In this document: one piece after another, positions 25,944 through 35,732 of the stretch | Numbering within the stretch: position 1 is the first letter of the stretch | Layout of the letters: each line of letters starts with the position of its first letter | Assembly (NCBI RefSeq): GCF_000308455.1 | Contig: NZ_BAFP01000271.1 | Coordinates: 1-64,000, forward strand | From: Nocardia abscessus NBRC 100374 | GTDB lineage: Bacteria > Actinomycetota > Actinomycetes > Mycobacteriales > Mycobacteriaceae | Direction: 5' to 3' | Length of the DNA: 64,000 nt | Notes under the pieces: generated by a model | What the model was told of the DNA's origin: nothing | Seen by the model: the letters and a program-made list of their open reading frames with translations, nothing else | Databases searched by the model: none | Program-made: the position numbers and the translations under genes

Positions 25944-26687
25944 TCACTCTCGCCGTGCAGGTTCGTCCGAGCGTCTCGAGCCGGTGATGCGATACGGCAG
26001 GCGGAGGGCTTTCGGTGGATGGTTGTACACCCATTGGGTGACGGCTGTGATGGCCGAGCCGAGGGACGTGGCGCCGGCGAGCAGCGCCCAGTAGGTCAAT
26101 CCCGCGGTGTCGTAGGAGACTTGCCTGACACCCGGCACGATGAGGCTGCCATTGCCGAAGGCCCAGCTCGTCACCATTCCGACCTGTCCACCCAGGTCCG
26201 AGCTGCGGGCGAGCGGGGCGCGCAGCTCGGGGGCTTTGCTGTTGACGTAGAGCACGGTGAGCACGACCAGCGCCGCGGTGGTCACCGTGGAGAGCGTCGC
26301 CACCCGCGCCAGCACCTCGGTGCGATACCGCAGATTCGCCGCCACCGCGCAGACGGTGACGACGATCGCGGCCGCGGCGAGAAGCGCCAAGGCGCCGCTG
26401 ATCCGCGCGGCGGGTGGCTGCGACGACGACCAGGCGTTCAGGTAGGAGGTGGTCGCGCTGACCCGGCCGAAAGCGTTGGCGCTGGCTTTGCCGTCGGCAC
26501 CGGCGACCCTCAGCCACGGTTGGAACAGCAGGAGAAGCGTGACAATGCTGCCTGCCACGGCGCCCAGATAGCCCCAGTAGCCGTTCAGCGTCGACAGGAG
26601 CGGGCGGGAACCGGCGAGCCGTCCCGGCACCGCGCTCGGTACGCGATCGAGTCGAGAATCGTTGACCGACCAGGGAGTTGGCTGCAC
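25944..26687 (-). CDS. Four-helix membrane protein, hypothetical
   Basis: A 247-residue protein with helices near residues 32-50, 87-107, 118-137 and 190-210 and a basic C-terminal tail. The pattern of a short polar loop after the first helix (QPWLRVAG) is common in nocardial and mycobacterial proteins of unknown function. GTG 26687 has GGAG about 5 bp upstream and is preferred to longer frames. Convergent with the small gene ending at 25932. Confidence 0.6.
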   Translation of the reverse strand: MQPTPWSVNDSRLDRVPSAVPGRLAGSRPLLSTLNGYWGYLGAVAGSIVTLLLLFQPWLRVAGADGKASANAFGRVSATTSYLNAWSSSQPPAARISGALALLAAAAIVVTVCAVAANLRYRTEVLARVATLSTVTTAALVVLTVLYVNSKAPELRAPLARSSDLGGQVGMVTSWAFGNGSLIVPGVRQVSYDTAGLTYWALLAGATSLGSAITAVTQWVYNHPPKALRLPYRITGSRRSDEPARRE

Positions 26688-27025
26688 GTCGCTCCGGAAT
26701 AGGAAGTAGGTTCGATGTCGCGAACCGAGGTGGGCAGGGCAGTCCACTGCGGTCCGCAGGGGACCCGGTCCGGACAGAGGGGTATCCGGGACACTAAGCG
26801 CGGCACGACATTCGAAGAATGATTGCGATCAGCGAGATCTTGAATCCGAGTTCGGCCGTACGGCGACCGCTGCCGTCGTGTAGCTGCTGTCGAAGTGATT
26901 CGCCTTGCCGAGCTGTCCTGCCACATCACCGTTTCGTTGCGCGGACGTAAGGGGCGCGACAGCGTGTGTAGGGGCGTTCGTGGTGCGGATCGGGCACGCT
27001 CGGTTTCCGGAGGAAGACCGCAGAG

Positions 27026-27979
27026 GTGATCGAGGGCGAGATGACCGAACGGCGCACCGGCAACGCCGCCCGCGCGCAGCGCCGCGACGACGGGGATCGG
27101 ATCGGATCGTGGTTGACCGCCGGAGTGGTGGCGCTCGGTCTTTTCCAGCTCTTCGCGCTACCGCTGCTGCTGTTGCCCCGCGACCGCGCGTGGGGTTGGG
27201 TACTGCTGCCGTCGGCGCTGCTGACGACGACGTTCTGGTCGGTGATCCACGAGGCCGTGCACGGCAATCTGCACCATCGGCGCGCCCGCAACGACCGGTA
27301 CGGACGTGTGCTCGCCGTGTTGTACGGTTCGCCGTTCGCGTTGCTCAAAGCCGGTCACCTGCTGCACCACCGCTACAGCCGGACGCGGGAGCGGGCCGAG
27401 GTCTACGACCCGGCGACATCCAGCTGGGCGAAGGCCGCGCCCGGGTACTACCTGCGGCTGTTCGGCGGGCTGTATCTACTCGAGGTCGCGGCCGTGGTGC
27501 TGGCGGCGCTGCCCGCCGCGGCGGTGCGCCGGCTCGCCCGAGCCGTGGACGGGCCGGACACGGTGGCGGGGCCGCTGCTCGAGCGCGTCGCGCAAGGGGA
27601 GGCGTTCCGGCAGTTGCGCGTCGACGCGGCCGCGATCACGGTGCTCCACGGCGCGGCGTTCGCCGCCTACGGTGTTCACTGGTGGATGTTGCTCGCGGCG
27701 TCGGCCGGGCGCGGCGTGATCGTCTCGCTGTCGGACAACGCGTACCACTACGGCACCGACCTCGATGAGCCGCTCGAGGCGCTGAACCTGGAACTGCCCG
27801 CGCCACTGGAGATCCTGGCGCTGAGCTTCAACCTGCACGGTATGCACCATCGCCGTCCGGGCCTGCGCTGGTACGAACTCCGGCCCGCCTTCGACGCCGA
27901 GGACGGCCGGTACGACTCCGGCTGGTTCCGTGCGGTGGCCCGCCAGATCCGCGGCCCGATCGGACTCACCGATCGCTGA
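27026..27979 (+). CDS. Fatty acid desaturase family protein
   Basis: A 317-residue membrane di-iron enzyme with the three expected histidine clusters: HEAVHGNLHHRR (about residue 75), HLLHHRY (about 112) and NLHGMHHRRPGLRW (about 272). Hydrophobic helices lie between them. Members desaturate or hydroxylate fatty acyl chains or carotenoids using ferredoxin or similar electrons. The start is GTG 27026 or ATG 27041. It has no obvious operon partner. Confidence 0.85.
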   Translation: MIEGEMTERRTGNAARAQRRDDGDRIGSWLTAGVVALGLFQLFALPLLLLPRDRAWGWVLLPSALLTTTFWSVIHEAVHGNLHHRRARNDRYGRVLAVLYGSPFALLKAGHLLHHRYSRTRERAEVYDPATSSWAKAAPGYYLRLFGGLYLLEVAAVVLAALPAAAVRRLARAVDGPDTVAGPLLERVAQGEAFRQLRVDAAAITVLHGAAFAAYGVHWWMLLAASAGRGVIVSLSDNAYHYGTDLDEPLEALNLELPAPLEILALSFNLHGMHHRRPGLRWYELRPAFDAEDGRYDSGWFRAVARQIRGPIGLTDR

Positions 27980-28017
27980 GCCGTCCTGCGCGGGTGCGAC
28001 GGCGACGCCGTGGCGGA

Positions 28018-28818
28018 TCACTCCTCGGTTTCCATGTGCGAATCCATCCGCGACAGGATCTCCTCGATCCGGTCGCGCACCCAGAGGGTCAGCCGGTCGC
28101 TGCCCATGGCGGTGGCGACCGGGCCCGGGTGATCCAGGGGCATCACGTAGCGCCCGTCGTCGGGGAGGTCCCGCCACAGCAGGCCCGCTTCGATACGTCC
28201 GCGAGGTCCGTACTTCGAGCGGCCCTGCAGCACCTTGACGATTCCGGTGCTGACGGTGGGGGCGTCGAAGAACGCGGCGCTACGGAACGCGTCGTCGTCG
28301 GGATCGTCGTCGTTGTCGGAGATCGTGGCCCTGCGTTCGCGCTCGGGCTCCGGTTCGGTGGCCGGGAGCGAGAGGCGGATGTCGTCGAGCCGGCCCGCTC
28401 CGCAGCGGGGAAGCAGTCCCACCACGGTGTCGGCCAACGCGTGGGGGTCGCACTCGGCGGCGTCGAATCCCCCGCTGTGCGCGAGTGTTTCGCCCGGCCG
28501 CTGGGTGATCACATAGCCGCGCGCCCGGTGCCGGACCGCGTGCACGCGGGTGCGTGCTTCGGGATTGCCGAAATCCTGGTCGTTCCACGCGTGCGCGACG
28601 ACGAAGACGTCGGGTTTGGCGAGCGCGCTGGCCATGGCGTCCAGATCGTGGTCGAGCCGTTGCCGCAGCTGCTGCCGGATCTGGGCCTTCTCCAGCTCGT
28701 AGTCCGCCGCGAGCCGGGTGCGGCTGGTGAAGACGAACGGGGCGGGTAGCTCGCCCTGCCGAACCTCCTCGCACAGCAGGTTGAACTCCAGATCGGTGAA
28801 TTCCCAGGTCGCGCTCAC
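28018..28818 (-). CDS. ESX secretion-associated protein EspG-like
   Basis: A 266-residue protein. The N-terminus (WEFTDLEFNLLCEEV, then PAPFVFTSRTRLAADYE) and the RARGYVITQRPGETL region fit the EspG family, cytosolic chaperones that bind PE/PPE-type substrates and deliver them to type VII secretion. GTG 28818 forms a GTGA overlap with the stop of the upstream secreted-protein gene, so the two are translationally coupled. The reading frame runs open far upstream only because of a frameshift in that gene. Confidence 0.75.
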   Translation of the reverse strand: MSATWEFTDLEFNLLCEEVRQGELPAPFVFTSRTRLAADYELEKAQIRQQLRQRLDHDLDAMASALAKPDVFVVAHAWNDQDFGNPEARTRVHAVRHRARGYVITQRPGETLAHSGGFDAAECDPHALADTVVGLLPRCGAGRLDDIRLSLPATEPEPERERRATISDNDDDPDDDAFRSAAFFDAPTVSTGIVKVLQGRSKYGPRGRIEAGLLWRDLPDDGRYVMPLDHPGPVATAMGSDRLTLWVRDRIEEILSRMDSHMETEE

Positions 28819-31386
28819 GAGTCGATCACCGGCTTCACCCGATCGGGCACCGCCCCGATGGCGTCGTCGAGATGGGTCTTCGACTGCAGGAACTTCGCGG
28901 GCTTGTGGGCGGTGTTGCCCTGTCCGGCGCCGCTTGCGGCGGCGCCGGGCGCCCCCATCATGGGCGCGCCGGCGGGCACACCGTCCTGACGCGCACCGGC
29001 CGCCGCGGCGGGATAAATCGGCGTTTCCGCACCGGGCAGCGACGCGCGCGGGAACAGTTGCGCGGCACGGGATTGCTGGGTCGGATGTTCCGACAGCCCC
29101 GCCTCCACTCCGGTTCCCGCGCCACTCGGCCCGGGCCCCGGGCCACCCGCGCCCGCGGGGCTCGACGGGACCGTGCCCGGCCGCGGCCGCCAGCGCATTC
29201 GGATCGAACTGCCGCAACAGCTCCTGCAGCTTCTCCGCACCCGGCAGCGTGCTCCCGAGTCGGGTGAGCGCCTCGAGCCCCTGGGTGAGTGCCTTCCCCA
29301 CTTGCCCGAGCAGATCCCGGCCCGCGGAGGCGAGCGAACCGGCGCCTTGCGCGCCTGCGGCACCCGCCGCCGATGCCGCGTCTCGCGACGCGAGACCGGC
29401 TCCGGCGGCTGACGGCCCCTCCGTGCGGGTCGCAGCAGCCAGCGCCTGCTCGTCGAGCGCGTTGGGAAGGTTCTCCAGGACCGAGCGCACCCCGGCCGGG
29501 TCCACACCGCTGAGTTTCGACAGCGCGTTCTCGTCGACGACCTCCGGGATGCTGTCCAGGATCGAACGCACCTGCTCCGGCGGCAACCCGGTGAGTTTCG
29601 ACAGGGTGTCCTCGTTCAGCAGGCCGGGGAGATTGTCGAGGACCGACCGCACCTGTGCGGGGTCCGCGCCCGTCGCCCGCGCCAGCGCGTCTTCGAGCGA
29701 TGCCGCGCCCGCGCCGGGAGCCGTGCCGCTGGATTTCGACGGCGTCCCGCCGGGCGAGCCGCCCGATCCGGAGGACATGCGCGGCAAGGGGACCGAGCCG
29801 AGGGAGGGAACATCGGGCATACTGCCGCTCGCGGCGGATTCGGGCTGCCCGCCCGACGACGTGCTCCCCCGGGGAGAGGCGGAACTTCCCGACCCGCCGG
29901 ACGAACGCGCGGGCGCCGTGCCGCCCTGGGACCCGACGGAACCGCCGAACAGGCCGGCGGGGCCGGAACCGGAGCCACTGCCGGTGGATCCGCCGTCCGA
30001 CTGTGAGCCGGTCCCGCCGGAAGCGGCGTCGTAGCCGCGGGGCAGGGAGGCGCCACCGTTCTCGTGCGAGGAGCCCGCGGTCTGGGTGCCGCCGCCGGGC
30101 GTACCGGCCCCGGAGCCGGTATCCGAGCCCGTGCCGGTGGGTCCGGAGCCGCCGTTGCCCTGTGCGGCCTCCAGACCTTCCCGGTAACCCTCCTGGTAGC
30201 CGGCCTGATAGTCCTCGCTGGGGGTCTGGCCGCCGGTGCCCTGGTCTCCGTAGCCGGGGCGCTGCCCACCACCTGTACCCGTCTGCCCGCCTTGGCCGTT
30301 CGGGTCGTTACCGGGGCTGTTCTGATTGTTGCCCGGCTGGTTCTGCCCCTGCCCGCCGGAGGGCTGCGGTGCGGCGATCGGCCCGTTCACCACCGGCATC
30401 ACCGACACCGTGTTCTTCATGCCCTCGCCGTAGTGCTTCTGCCACTCGTCGCGGTATCGCCGGGTCACCCTGCCCGGGCAGCAGTCGCCGGGATCCGAGG
30501 TCGCGGGCATGCTCAGTTTGGTGAGATGCAGCCACTGCGCCGTGTAGTCCAGATTCTGGCTCATCGCGATCATGGAGGTGATCAGCGGCTGAACCCCGTC
30601 GGAGTAGCTGCGGACCGCTGCGGCGGCCGCGCTCGCGCCCTGCCCCTCCCATGCCTCGGTACCCGCGGAGATCACGGACACGAAACTGTTCAGCTTGCCC
30701 AGCAGATCATTGGCCAGGCTGTGCCAGGTGCCCGCGGCGGCGAGTACCGGCTGCGGATCGAGATCGCGCCCCAGCTCGTACAACTCGGTGAAGCTGAGAC
30801 TGTCCTTGTTCTCGATGTTGGCCGTGACGCCGGTGTCTTTCGCGCCCTGGTAGTCCTTCAACGACGAGGGAAAGCTCTCGGCGTTCGCCTTCGCGACGTG
30901 GATGTGCCCGTCCTCGTCCTTCCAGGTGAAACCGCCGCTTGGCTTGTCGAATTCGGCGTCGGGCGCACCGGGGGCCTTCTTGCCCGGTGTGTAGGGCGTC
31001 GCCTCGGTCGGCATCTTCAGCGCGCTCAGCGCCTTGAAGGTGTCCCCGGAATCTCCGTCGGTCCTGGTATACGACTTGCCCGCGGCGATGTAGGTCTCGC
31101 CCATGTCGGTGACGATCTTCGCGTGGTCGTTCAAGATGGTGTGCAGGCGGGTTCCCTTGGTGGTGAACGCCATCGCCAGCTGGGCCCCGGAGGTCAGGGT
31201 GCCGATCGGCGCGAAGTTGTTCAAGCGCAGGTCGGTCACCGCGGCGGCCATCCCGAGCAGGTCGTCGACCAGATCGGCGCAGGCCTTGGCCGCGGCCAGG
31301 GCATCGGCGGGATCGAACTTCAGATATCCCGCTTTCGCCTGGTTCTCCAGTCCGGACCACGTTTTCGGTTCGAGGGCCATCGTCAC
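28815..31386 (-). CDS. Large EspB/PPE-like ESX substrate, with an apparent frameshift
   Basis: About 857 residues if one frameshift near 29165-29190 is corrected. The N-terminal helical region (MTMALEPKTWSGLENQAKAG; WEGQGA near residue 240) resembles EspB/WXG100-like secreted proteins. Then follows a long Gly/Ser/Pro linker, three tandem 27-residue repeats (about 29444-29692), and a C-terminus with AHKPAKFLQSKTHLDDAIG typical of these proteins in actinobacteria. The N-terminal part and that C-terminus lie in different frames; after the switch point the original frame becomes Arg/Trp-rich nonsense and runs into EspG. GTGA overlap with EspG. Confidence 0.7.
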
Positions 31387-31443
31387 CTTTCTCCGCCGGG
31401 GATCGGGGCCCGGCTCCTTCGGGTGTCCACTGCCGGTGCGGCG

Positions 31444-31917
31444 TCAGTCGTCGTTGTCGGCGACCACCGACCGCGGCCCCGTGGCGCCGGAATCGTCGAC
31501 GGGCCAGCGTGCCGGATCGGGCGGCGTCATGGGCGGGGCGGGCGCGGTCGGGATCATCGCGCCCAGGTCGGGGGCTCCTTCGACGATCTCCGAGAGTTTC
31601 GGCAGCGCGTTCCTGCGGTCCAGTAGCGGCGCCATCAGTTCCCTGCCGCGCCCGGCGACCTCGGCGGCCGCCGCCTGCACGGCCGCCGTGATGTTCTCGG
31701 CGATCTCCTCGAGGCTCAGATCCAGGACGTCGTCGGCGAATCTGGTGGCGATCAACACACCGTCGGCGTTGACCGTCACCTCGATGCGCTTGTCACACGC
31801 GGTGACCGTGGCCGTGAGCAGCGAGCGCTGCTTCTGCAGTTCGGCGATCCCGCGGAACTGCTCGCCGAGGCCCTCCAGCATCGTCGCCATGTCCGCGCGC
31901 AGGCGTTCGTTCACCAT
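31444..31917 (-). CDS. YbaB/EbfC family nucleoid-associated-like protein (EspL-like)
   Basis: A 157-residue protein with the YbaB/EbfC core (AELQKQRSLLTATVTACDKR, then IEVTVNADG) followed by a Pro-rich acidic tail. EspL in ESX-1 loci has this fold and stabilises ESX substrates. ATG 31917 follows the WXG100 gene stop by 7 bp. Confidence 0.75.
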   Translation of the reverse strand: MVNERLRADMATMLEGLGEQFRGIAELQKQRSLLTATVTACDKRIEVTVNADGVLIATRFADDVLDLSLEEIAENITAAVQAAAAEVAGRGRELMAPLLDRRNALPKLSEIVEGAPDLGAMIPTAPAPPMTPPDPARWPVDDSGATGPRSVVADNDD

Positions 31918-31924
31918 GTGCCGC

Positions 31925-32260
31925 TCACTTCCCCAGCTGCCCGCCGGAGGCATCGTCGGTGCCGGTCAGCGAGTCCGCGGCCTCGCGCTGGCCCTCCGAC
32001 ATGTCGTCGAGGGTCTGCGCGGCGCTCGTCGCGCCGTCGAGCAGGTTCTTGCGCGCCGCCTGGTAACCCTTCTCGCCTTGGGCGAACTTCCTGCCCCGCT
32101 TGTCGTCTCCCCACGGCATCGTGGTGGCGTCGGATTCGATGCCCGCCAGGGTGTTCCGGAGTTTCTCGGCGGTGGCGGTGACCTTCGTCGACAACTCTGC
32201 GGTCAGCTCCGATGCCCGGCGCAGCTTGTGGGGGTCGACCTCCACGTGGTCGGCGGCCAT
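31925..32260 (-). CDS. WXG100 family ESX protein
   Basis: A 111-residue helical-hairpin protein. The turn motif appears as PWGDDKRGRKFAQGEKGY, a WG-type variant of the WXG signature near residue 49 used by ESX-1 associated proteins. It is likely a secreted or chaperone-like helical hairpin. It lies 24 bp after the CpnT-like gene and 7 bp before the YbaB-like gene. Confidence 0.8.
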   Translation of the reverse strand: MAADHVEVDPHKLRRASELTAELSTKVTATAEKLRNTLAGIESDATTMPWGDDKRGRKFAQGEKGYQAARKNLLDGATSAAQTLDDMSEGQREAADSLTGTDDASGGQLGK

Positions 32261-32284
32261 GGCACTCCTTTCGATGTCGGCGGT

Positions 32285-34360
32285 TCAGATGGTGAAAGGC
32301 ACATCCACGTCCTCGGGGCCCGCGGCGGCGGCCTGCGCACCGGGCTCGGGGGAGGGCGCCCCGGGCAGCCAGTCGTTCGGCTGCGACGCGCCGCCAGCGG
32401 GTGGCGTGAAGGGGCCGGGCAGCGGCTCCACCGAGGGCCATTGTTTCGGGCGGGGCTTGCCGCGCACGTCCTTGCCCTCACCCAGGAACGGCTCGTCGGC
32501 GCTGGTGGCGATCGGGTTCCCGTGTGTACCGGACGCACCGGTCACCTGCGATCCGGCGGGGCGCGGGCTACCACCGGGGTGAGGTGGCGGCGTGTGCCCG
32601 TTGGAGGTGGGTGTCGCGGGCGGCGTGCTGCCGGGGGAAGGGGGCACGGGCGGAAGCGGCGCTCCCCCAGGGAATCCCGATCCCGTGTTGCCGGGCGGCG
32701 GGCCTCCGGTCGAGCCCCAGCCGTCCACCGACGATTCCCAGGAGGTGGGTGGCCGGCCGGTGAAATGGCCGGACTGGCCCGACCCGGAACCCGTGGAGTA
32801 GCCGGCGGTCGATCCCGTGGACGAGGAGGAGTCCGAGAAGGTGCTGGCGGCATCGTGATACACCGTCTGGCCCGATCCCGTACCGACGCTGTCGGGTGTG
32901 GCGGGCCGGGAGGACTGTCCGCCGCTGTAGCCGCTGGTGGCGTCGTGGTACACGGTGTGGCCGGAGCTGCTGCCGGATGACGAGACGTCGCCGCGGCCCG
33001 AGTGGGTCGACGCGGCGCTGCCGCCGGCGACATCGGAGGCCGGGTGCGAGCCGCCGGGCGTAGCGCCGGAGGTGGAGCCGGTGGGGTGCGGCGCCGGGGT
33101 GCCGGTGGAACCGGCGACCGCGGACGCGGCAGGCGACGGGCGCCCGGCGGGCACGCTCGCCGCGGCGCCGGTGGTGGTCGACTGGGGTCGGCTCCCGCCT
33201 GTGCCGGTGGTGGTCGATCGGCTTCCGCCCGTGTTGGTGGTGGTCGATTGGGGTCGGCTCCCGCCCGTGCCGGTGGACGATCCGTCCTGGACCGGTGGGC
33301 GTCCGGTGTTGCCGGTCGACGGTTTCGGCATCCACACATAGGAGCGGATATCCCCGCGCCCCGGGGGAATCGGAGTTCCCAGGGCGAATCCGCCGCGCGC
33401 GCCGCCGACCAGGCCACCGCGTGCGATGCCGCCGACCCAGCCCGCGCCGGACGAGAACGACGACCAGTCACCGGTGACCGCGCCCGCCGCCACGTTCCCG
33501 AACGCGGTGCCGACGGCGCCGGAGGCGCCGCCGATCACCACACCGCGGCCCACCCGCCCGAAGGCGTTGTCCAGGTTCTTGCCCGCGATCTTGTCGATGC
33601 CCTTCCCGAGATACCGGCCGAACTCACGGCCGGGGATCACCCCGGCGACCCCGGCGAGGATGGACAGTCCGAACTCGCCGCCGTTGAAGTGGCGGCGCTT
33701 GCCCGCCGCGAGCTGGCCGACCTGCACCGCCCCGTTGATCGTTCCGGTGATGGCGGCGGCCTCGATCGCCCGCGCCCCGTAGACGCCGTACCCCTTCGCC
33801 GTGGGCAGCACCGGGCGCAGCTGCACCGCGCGGGTCCAGAAGTGCCGCTTGACCGTCGGTGCGCCGAGCCGGGCGGCGATATTCGTGATGATCTTCTGGA
33901 CGAAGTCCTCGAACACCTTGAGGAAGGACCGGGTCGTGGTGATCGCGGCCGCCTCCACCGCGGGCGCGGTCGGTGGGAACAGCCATGCCCACAAGATCTC
34001 GAGCGCGAGCCAGGCCAGGGTCACGATAACGGTGATCTTGGTCGCCTGGATCTCGGTGCCCATGTCGAACGCGCTGTCGCCGACCGTGCTCATCAGCTGC
34101 GCCAGTGCCTCCAGGGACTGATCCCCGGTGCGCAGGACATCGTAGCGAGCCCCCATCGCGGCGCCGCCTTCCCCTTGCGGGTATGCCGCCACGGTGGCCT
34201 GCTCGGCTTCATCGATGCCCGCGAGCAGCGCCTCGAGTTCCTTGCTCGCCGTCTTCCACGCCTCCGAGGCCGCCCATGCGGCGTCCTCGTCGCCCTTCGG
34301 CCAAGTCGTGCCCGCGACCCAGGCCAGCCACTGCAATCCCTCGGGCAGGTAGATGGTCAC
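32285..34360 (-). CDS. CpnT N-terminal-domain-like ESX secreted protein, no toxin domain
   Basis: A 691-residue protein. Residues 1 to about 100 (YLPEGLQWLAWVAGTTWPKG, then EDAAWAASEAWKTAS) match the N-terminal domain of the mycobacterial channel/toxin protein CpnT and related polymorphic-toxin leaders. A hydrophobic helix (about 120-145), a glycine-rich membrane-active-like region (about 200-330) and a long Ser/Thr/Gly/Pro-rich tail follow. No toxin domain is visible at the C-terminus. GTG 34360 is supported by GGAG 8 bp upstream. It is the first gene of the five-gene ESX accessory operon. Confidence 0.7.
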   Translation of the reverse strand: MTIYLPEGLQWLAWVAGTTWPKGDEDAAWAASEAWKTASKELEALLAGIDEAEQATVAAYPQGEGGAAMGARYDVLRTGDQSLEALAQLMSTVGDSAFDMGTEIQATKITVIVTLAWLALEILWAWLFPPTAPAVEAAAITTTRSFLKVFEDFVQKIITNIAARLGAPTVKRHFWTRAVQLRPVLPTAKGYGVYGARAIEAAAITGTINGAVQVGQLAAGKRRHFNGGEFGLSILAGVAGVIPGREFGRYLGKGIDKIAGKNLDNAFGRVGRGVVIGGASGAVGTAFGNVAAGAVTGDWSSFSSGAGWVGGIARGGLVGGARGGFALGTPIPPGRGDIRSYVWMPKPSTGNTGRPPVQDGSSTGTGGSRPQSTTTNTGGSRSTTTGTGGSRPQSTTTGAAASVPAGRPSPAASAVAGSTGTPAPHPTGSTSGATPGGSHPASDVAGGSAASTHSGRGDVSSSGSSSGHTVYHDATSGYSGGQSSRPATPDSVGTGSGQTVYHDAASTFSDSSSSTGSTAGYSTGSGSGQSGHFTGRPPTSWESSVDGWGSTGGPPPGNTGSGFPGGAPLPPVPPSPGSTPPATPTSNGHTPPPHPGGSPRPAGSQVTGASGTHGNPIATSADEPFLGEGKDVRGKPRPKQWPSVEPLPGPFTPPAGGASQPNDWLPGAPSPEPGAQAAAAGPEDVDVPFTI

Positions 34361-34596
34361 CGCTGCTCCGCGGTGGCCCCGAAGCGCCCTCTCGGCTTGC
34401 TCCCCACAGCTCGCCTCCTCGGCGGTCGACGTCATCGGATTACACCGCAACAAGTTGAACCTTCATCGACACGCAAGCGAATTCTGCTCGCGCACAGCAT
34501 GGGTCGATCGGCCGAATGCGAAAAGCCCGTGTCGGCAACACCGTTCGTTCTCCGCCGGGTGGTAGCCTCGCGCCGCGAACGAGGAGGTGTCACGTC

Positions 34597-35700
34597 GTGA
34601 CCGCTGCCGAGGAGCCGCCCGCGGGCGGACAACCGCCGGATGAGGCGAGCCGCCGGATCGCCGAGCTGCTGACCGGGCTCGGGCGGCAGGGCAGTCACGA
34701 GATCCAGGCGATCTTCGTGCTGACGGCCGCGGCCGAGCTGGCCTCGGTCGTCGCCACCGACGAGCAGGGCCGTCCGGTCCAGATCGTGCCGCCGGAGGAG
34801 GTCCTTGCGCTGGTCCGCAGGCATCGGGAGGCCTCGGCCGCCCTGCCCGAGGGCCCCTGGTGGCGGTATCTGCTCGTGGTCTCGGGCTCCGGTGAGGTGC
34901 AGACCGACTACGACTTCGGCGACGAACCGTTTCCCGAGGATCACCTCTTCCCGGCCGAGGTCTATCGGGCGGATCTCGAAGCATTCCCGCGCGCCCGGCT
35001 GCCGGTGTGGCTCGCCGCCCACATCGGGCATGCCGACCGGCAGTCGCGCCCCGCCGAGACGGCGGCGCGGGCGGAACCGGGCACGGCGGTGGCGGAGGAC
35101 GGTCTGCCCGCGCTGCCTGTGCTGGTGGCGCGCTGGGCGGTGCTCTCGGCGGCATTCGTGGCAGTCGGTTCCCCGTGGGGGCCGCGGGTCCTGCCTGCGC
35201 TCGGCTTGTTCGAGGGAGCCGAGCGCAGCGGGTCCTCGCTCTGGATCGTGCCCGGCGACCGTGCCGTTCTGTCCGGCGGAGTGTGGAACGACGCAGTTCT
35301 CGACGCGGTCTACAACGGTGGGGCGCCGATGCCGGACCTCTACGCGGGCGCACCCGCCTGGGTGGCGAACCCGCTGCTGAACCCGCGCGCCGGCACCGGC
35401 CTGCTGTCCTTCTGTTACTGGTGGGATCGCGGCCGGTGGTATCGCGGAGCTTCACCGGCCGCCGTGGACGTCGCCCAGGCAGTCCCCGCTGTGTGGAGCC
35501 GGGAGAACACCGCCGCCGTCGTGGCCGCGCTGGTCGAGGACGAACCGGGCGCCCGCGTTCGCGAGGCGGCGCTCGGCCTGGTGCACGCGGCCGAGGGCGG
35601 GAAGATCGAACGCGCCGCGCTCGCCGGGGTTTTCGGCGCGGGCGAAATCGATGACGCCTACCTCCAGCTGACCATGGCGGGCGTGGCGGCGGGCGAGTAG
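34597..35700 (+). CDS. Hypothetical protein with YezG-like immunity segment
   Basis: A 367-residue soluble protein. The middle (VSGSGEVQTDYDFGDEPFPE, followed by VYRADLEAFPRARLPVWL) resembles the strand-turn core of YezG/DUF600-type immunity proteins that protect against polymorphic toxins. The remainder is unassigned. GTG 34597 has GAGGAGG 9 bp upstream. It is divergent from the CpnT-like gene, and the position beside a toxin-leader protein fits an immunity or chaperone role, which is inference. Confidence 0.5.
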   Translation: MTAAEEPPAGGQPPDEASRRIAELLTGLGRQGSHEIQAIFVLTAAAELASVVATDEQGRPVQIVPPEEVLALVRRHREASAALPEGPWWRYLLVVSGSGEVQTDYDFGDEPFPEDHLFPAEVYRADLEAFPRARLPVWLAAHIGHADRQSRPAETAARAEPGTAVAEDGLPALPVLVARWAVLSAAFVAVGSPWGPRVLPALGLFEGAERSGSSLWIVPGDRAVLSGGVWNDAVLDAVYNGGAPMPDLYAGAPAWVANPLLNPRAGTGLLSFCYWWDRGRWYRGASPAAVDVAQAVPAVWSRENTAAVVAALVEDEPGARVREAALGLVHAAEGGKIERAALAGVFGAGEIDDAYLQLTMAGVAAGE

Positions 35701-35732
35701 GCGAGCGGGGCTCGCTCAGCTCCCTGCCGCTT

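Noticed and set aside
28718..30034. Long plus-strand Pro/Ser-rich open frame
   Set aside because: It is the complement of the Gly/Ser-rich ESX linker region, has no start signal or domain, and arises from codon bias.
28018..31386. Single 1122-residue protein spanning the ESX substrate and EspG
   Set aside because: After about 29180 the frame is Arg/Trp-rich nonsense until the EspG start. The conserved C-terminus of the substrate is in another frame and ends in a GTGA overlap with EspG.
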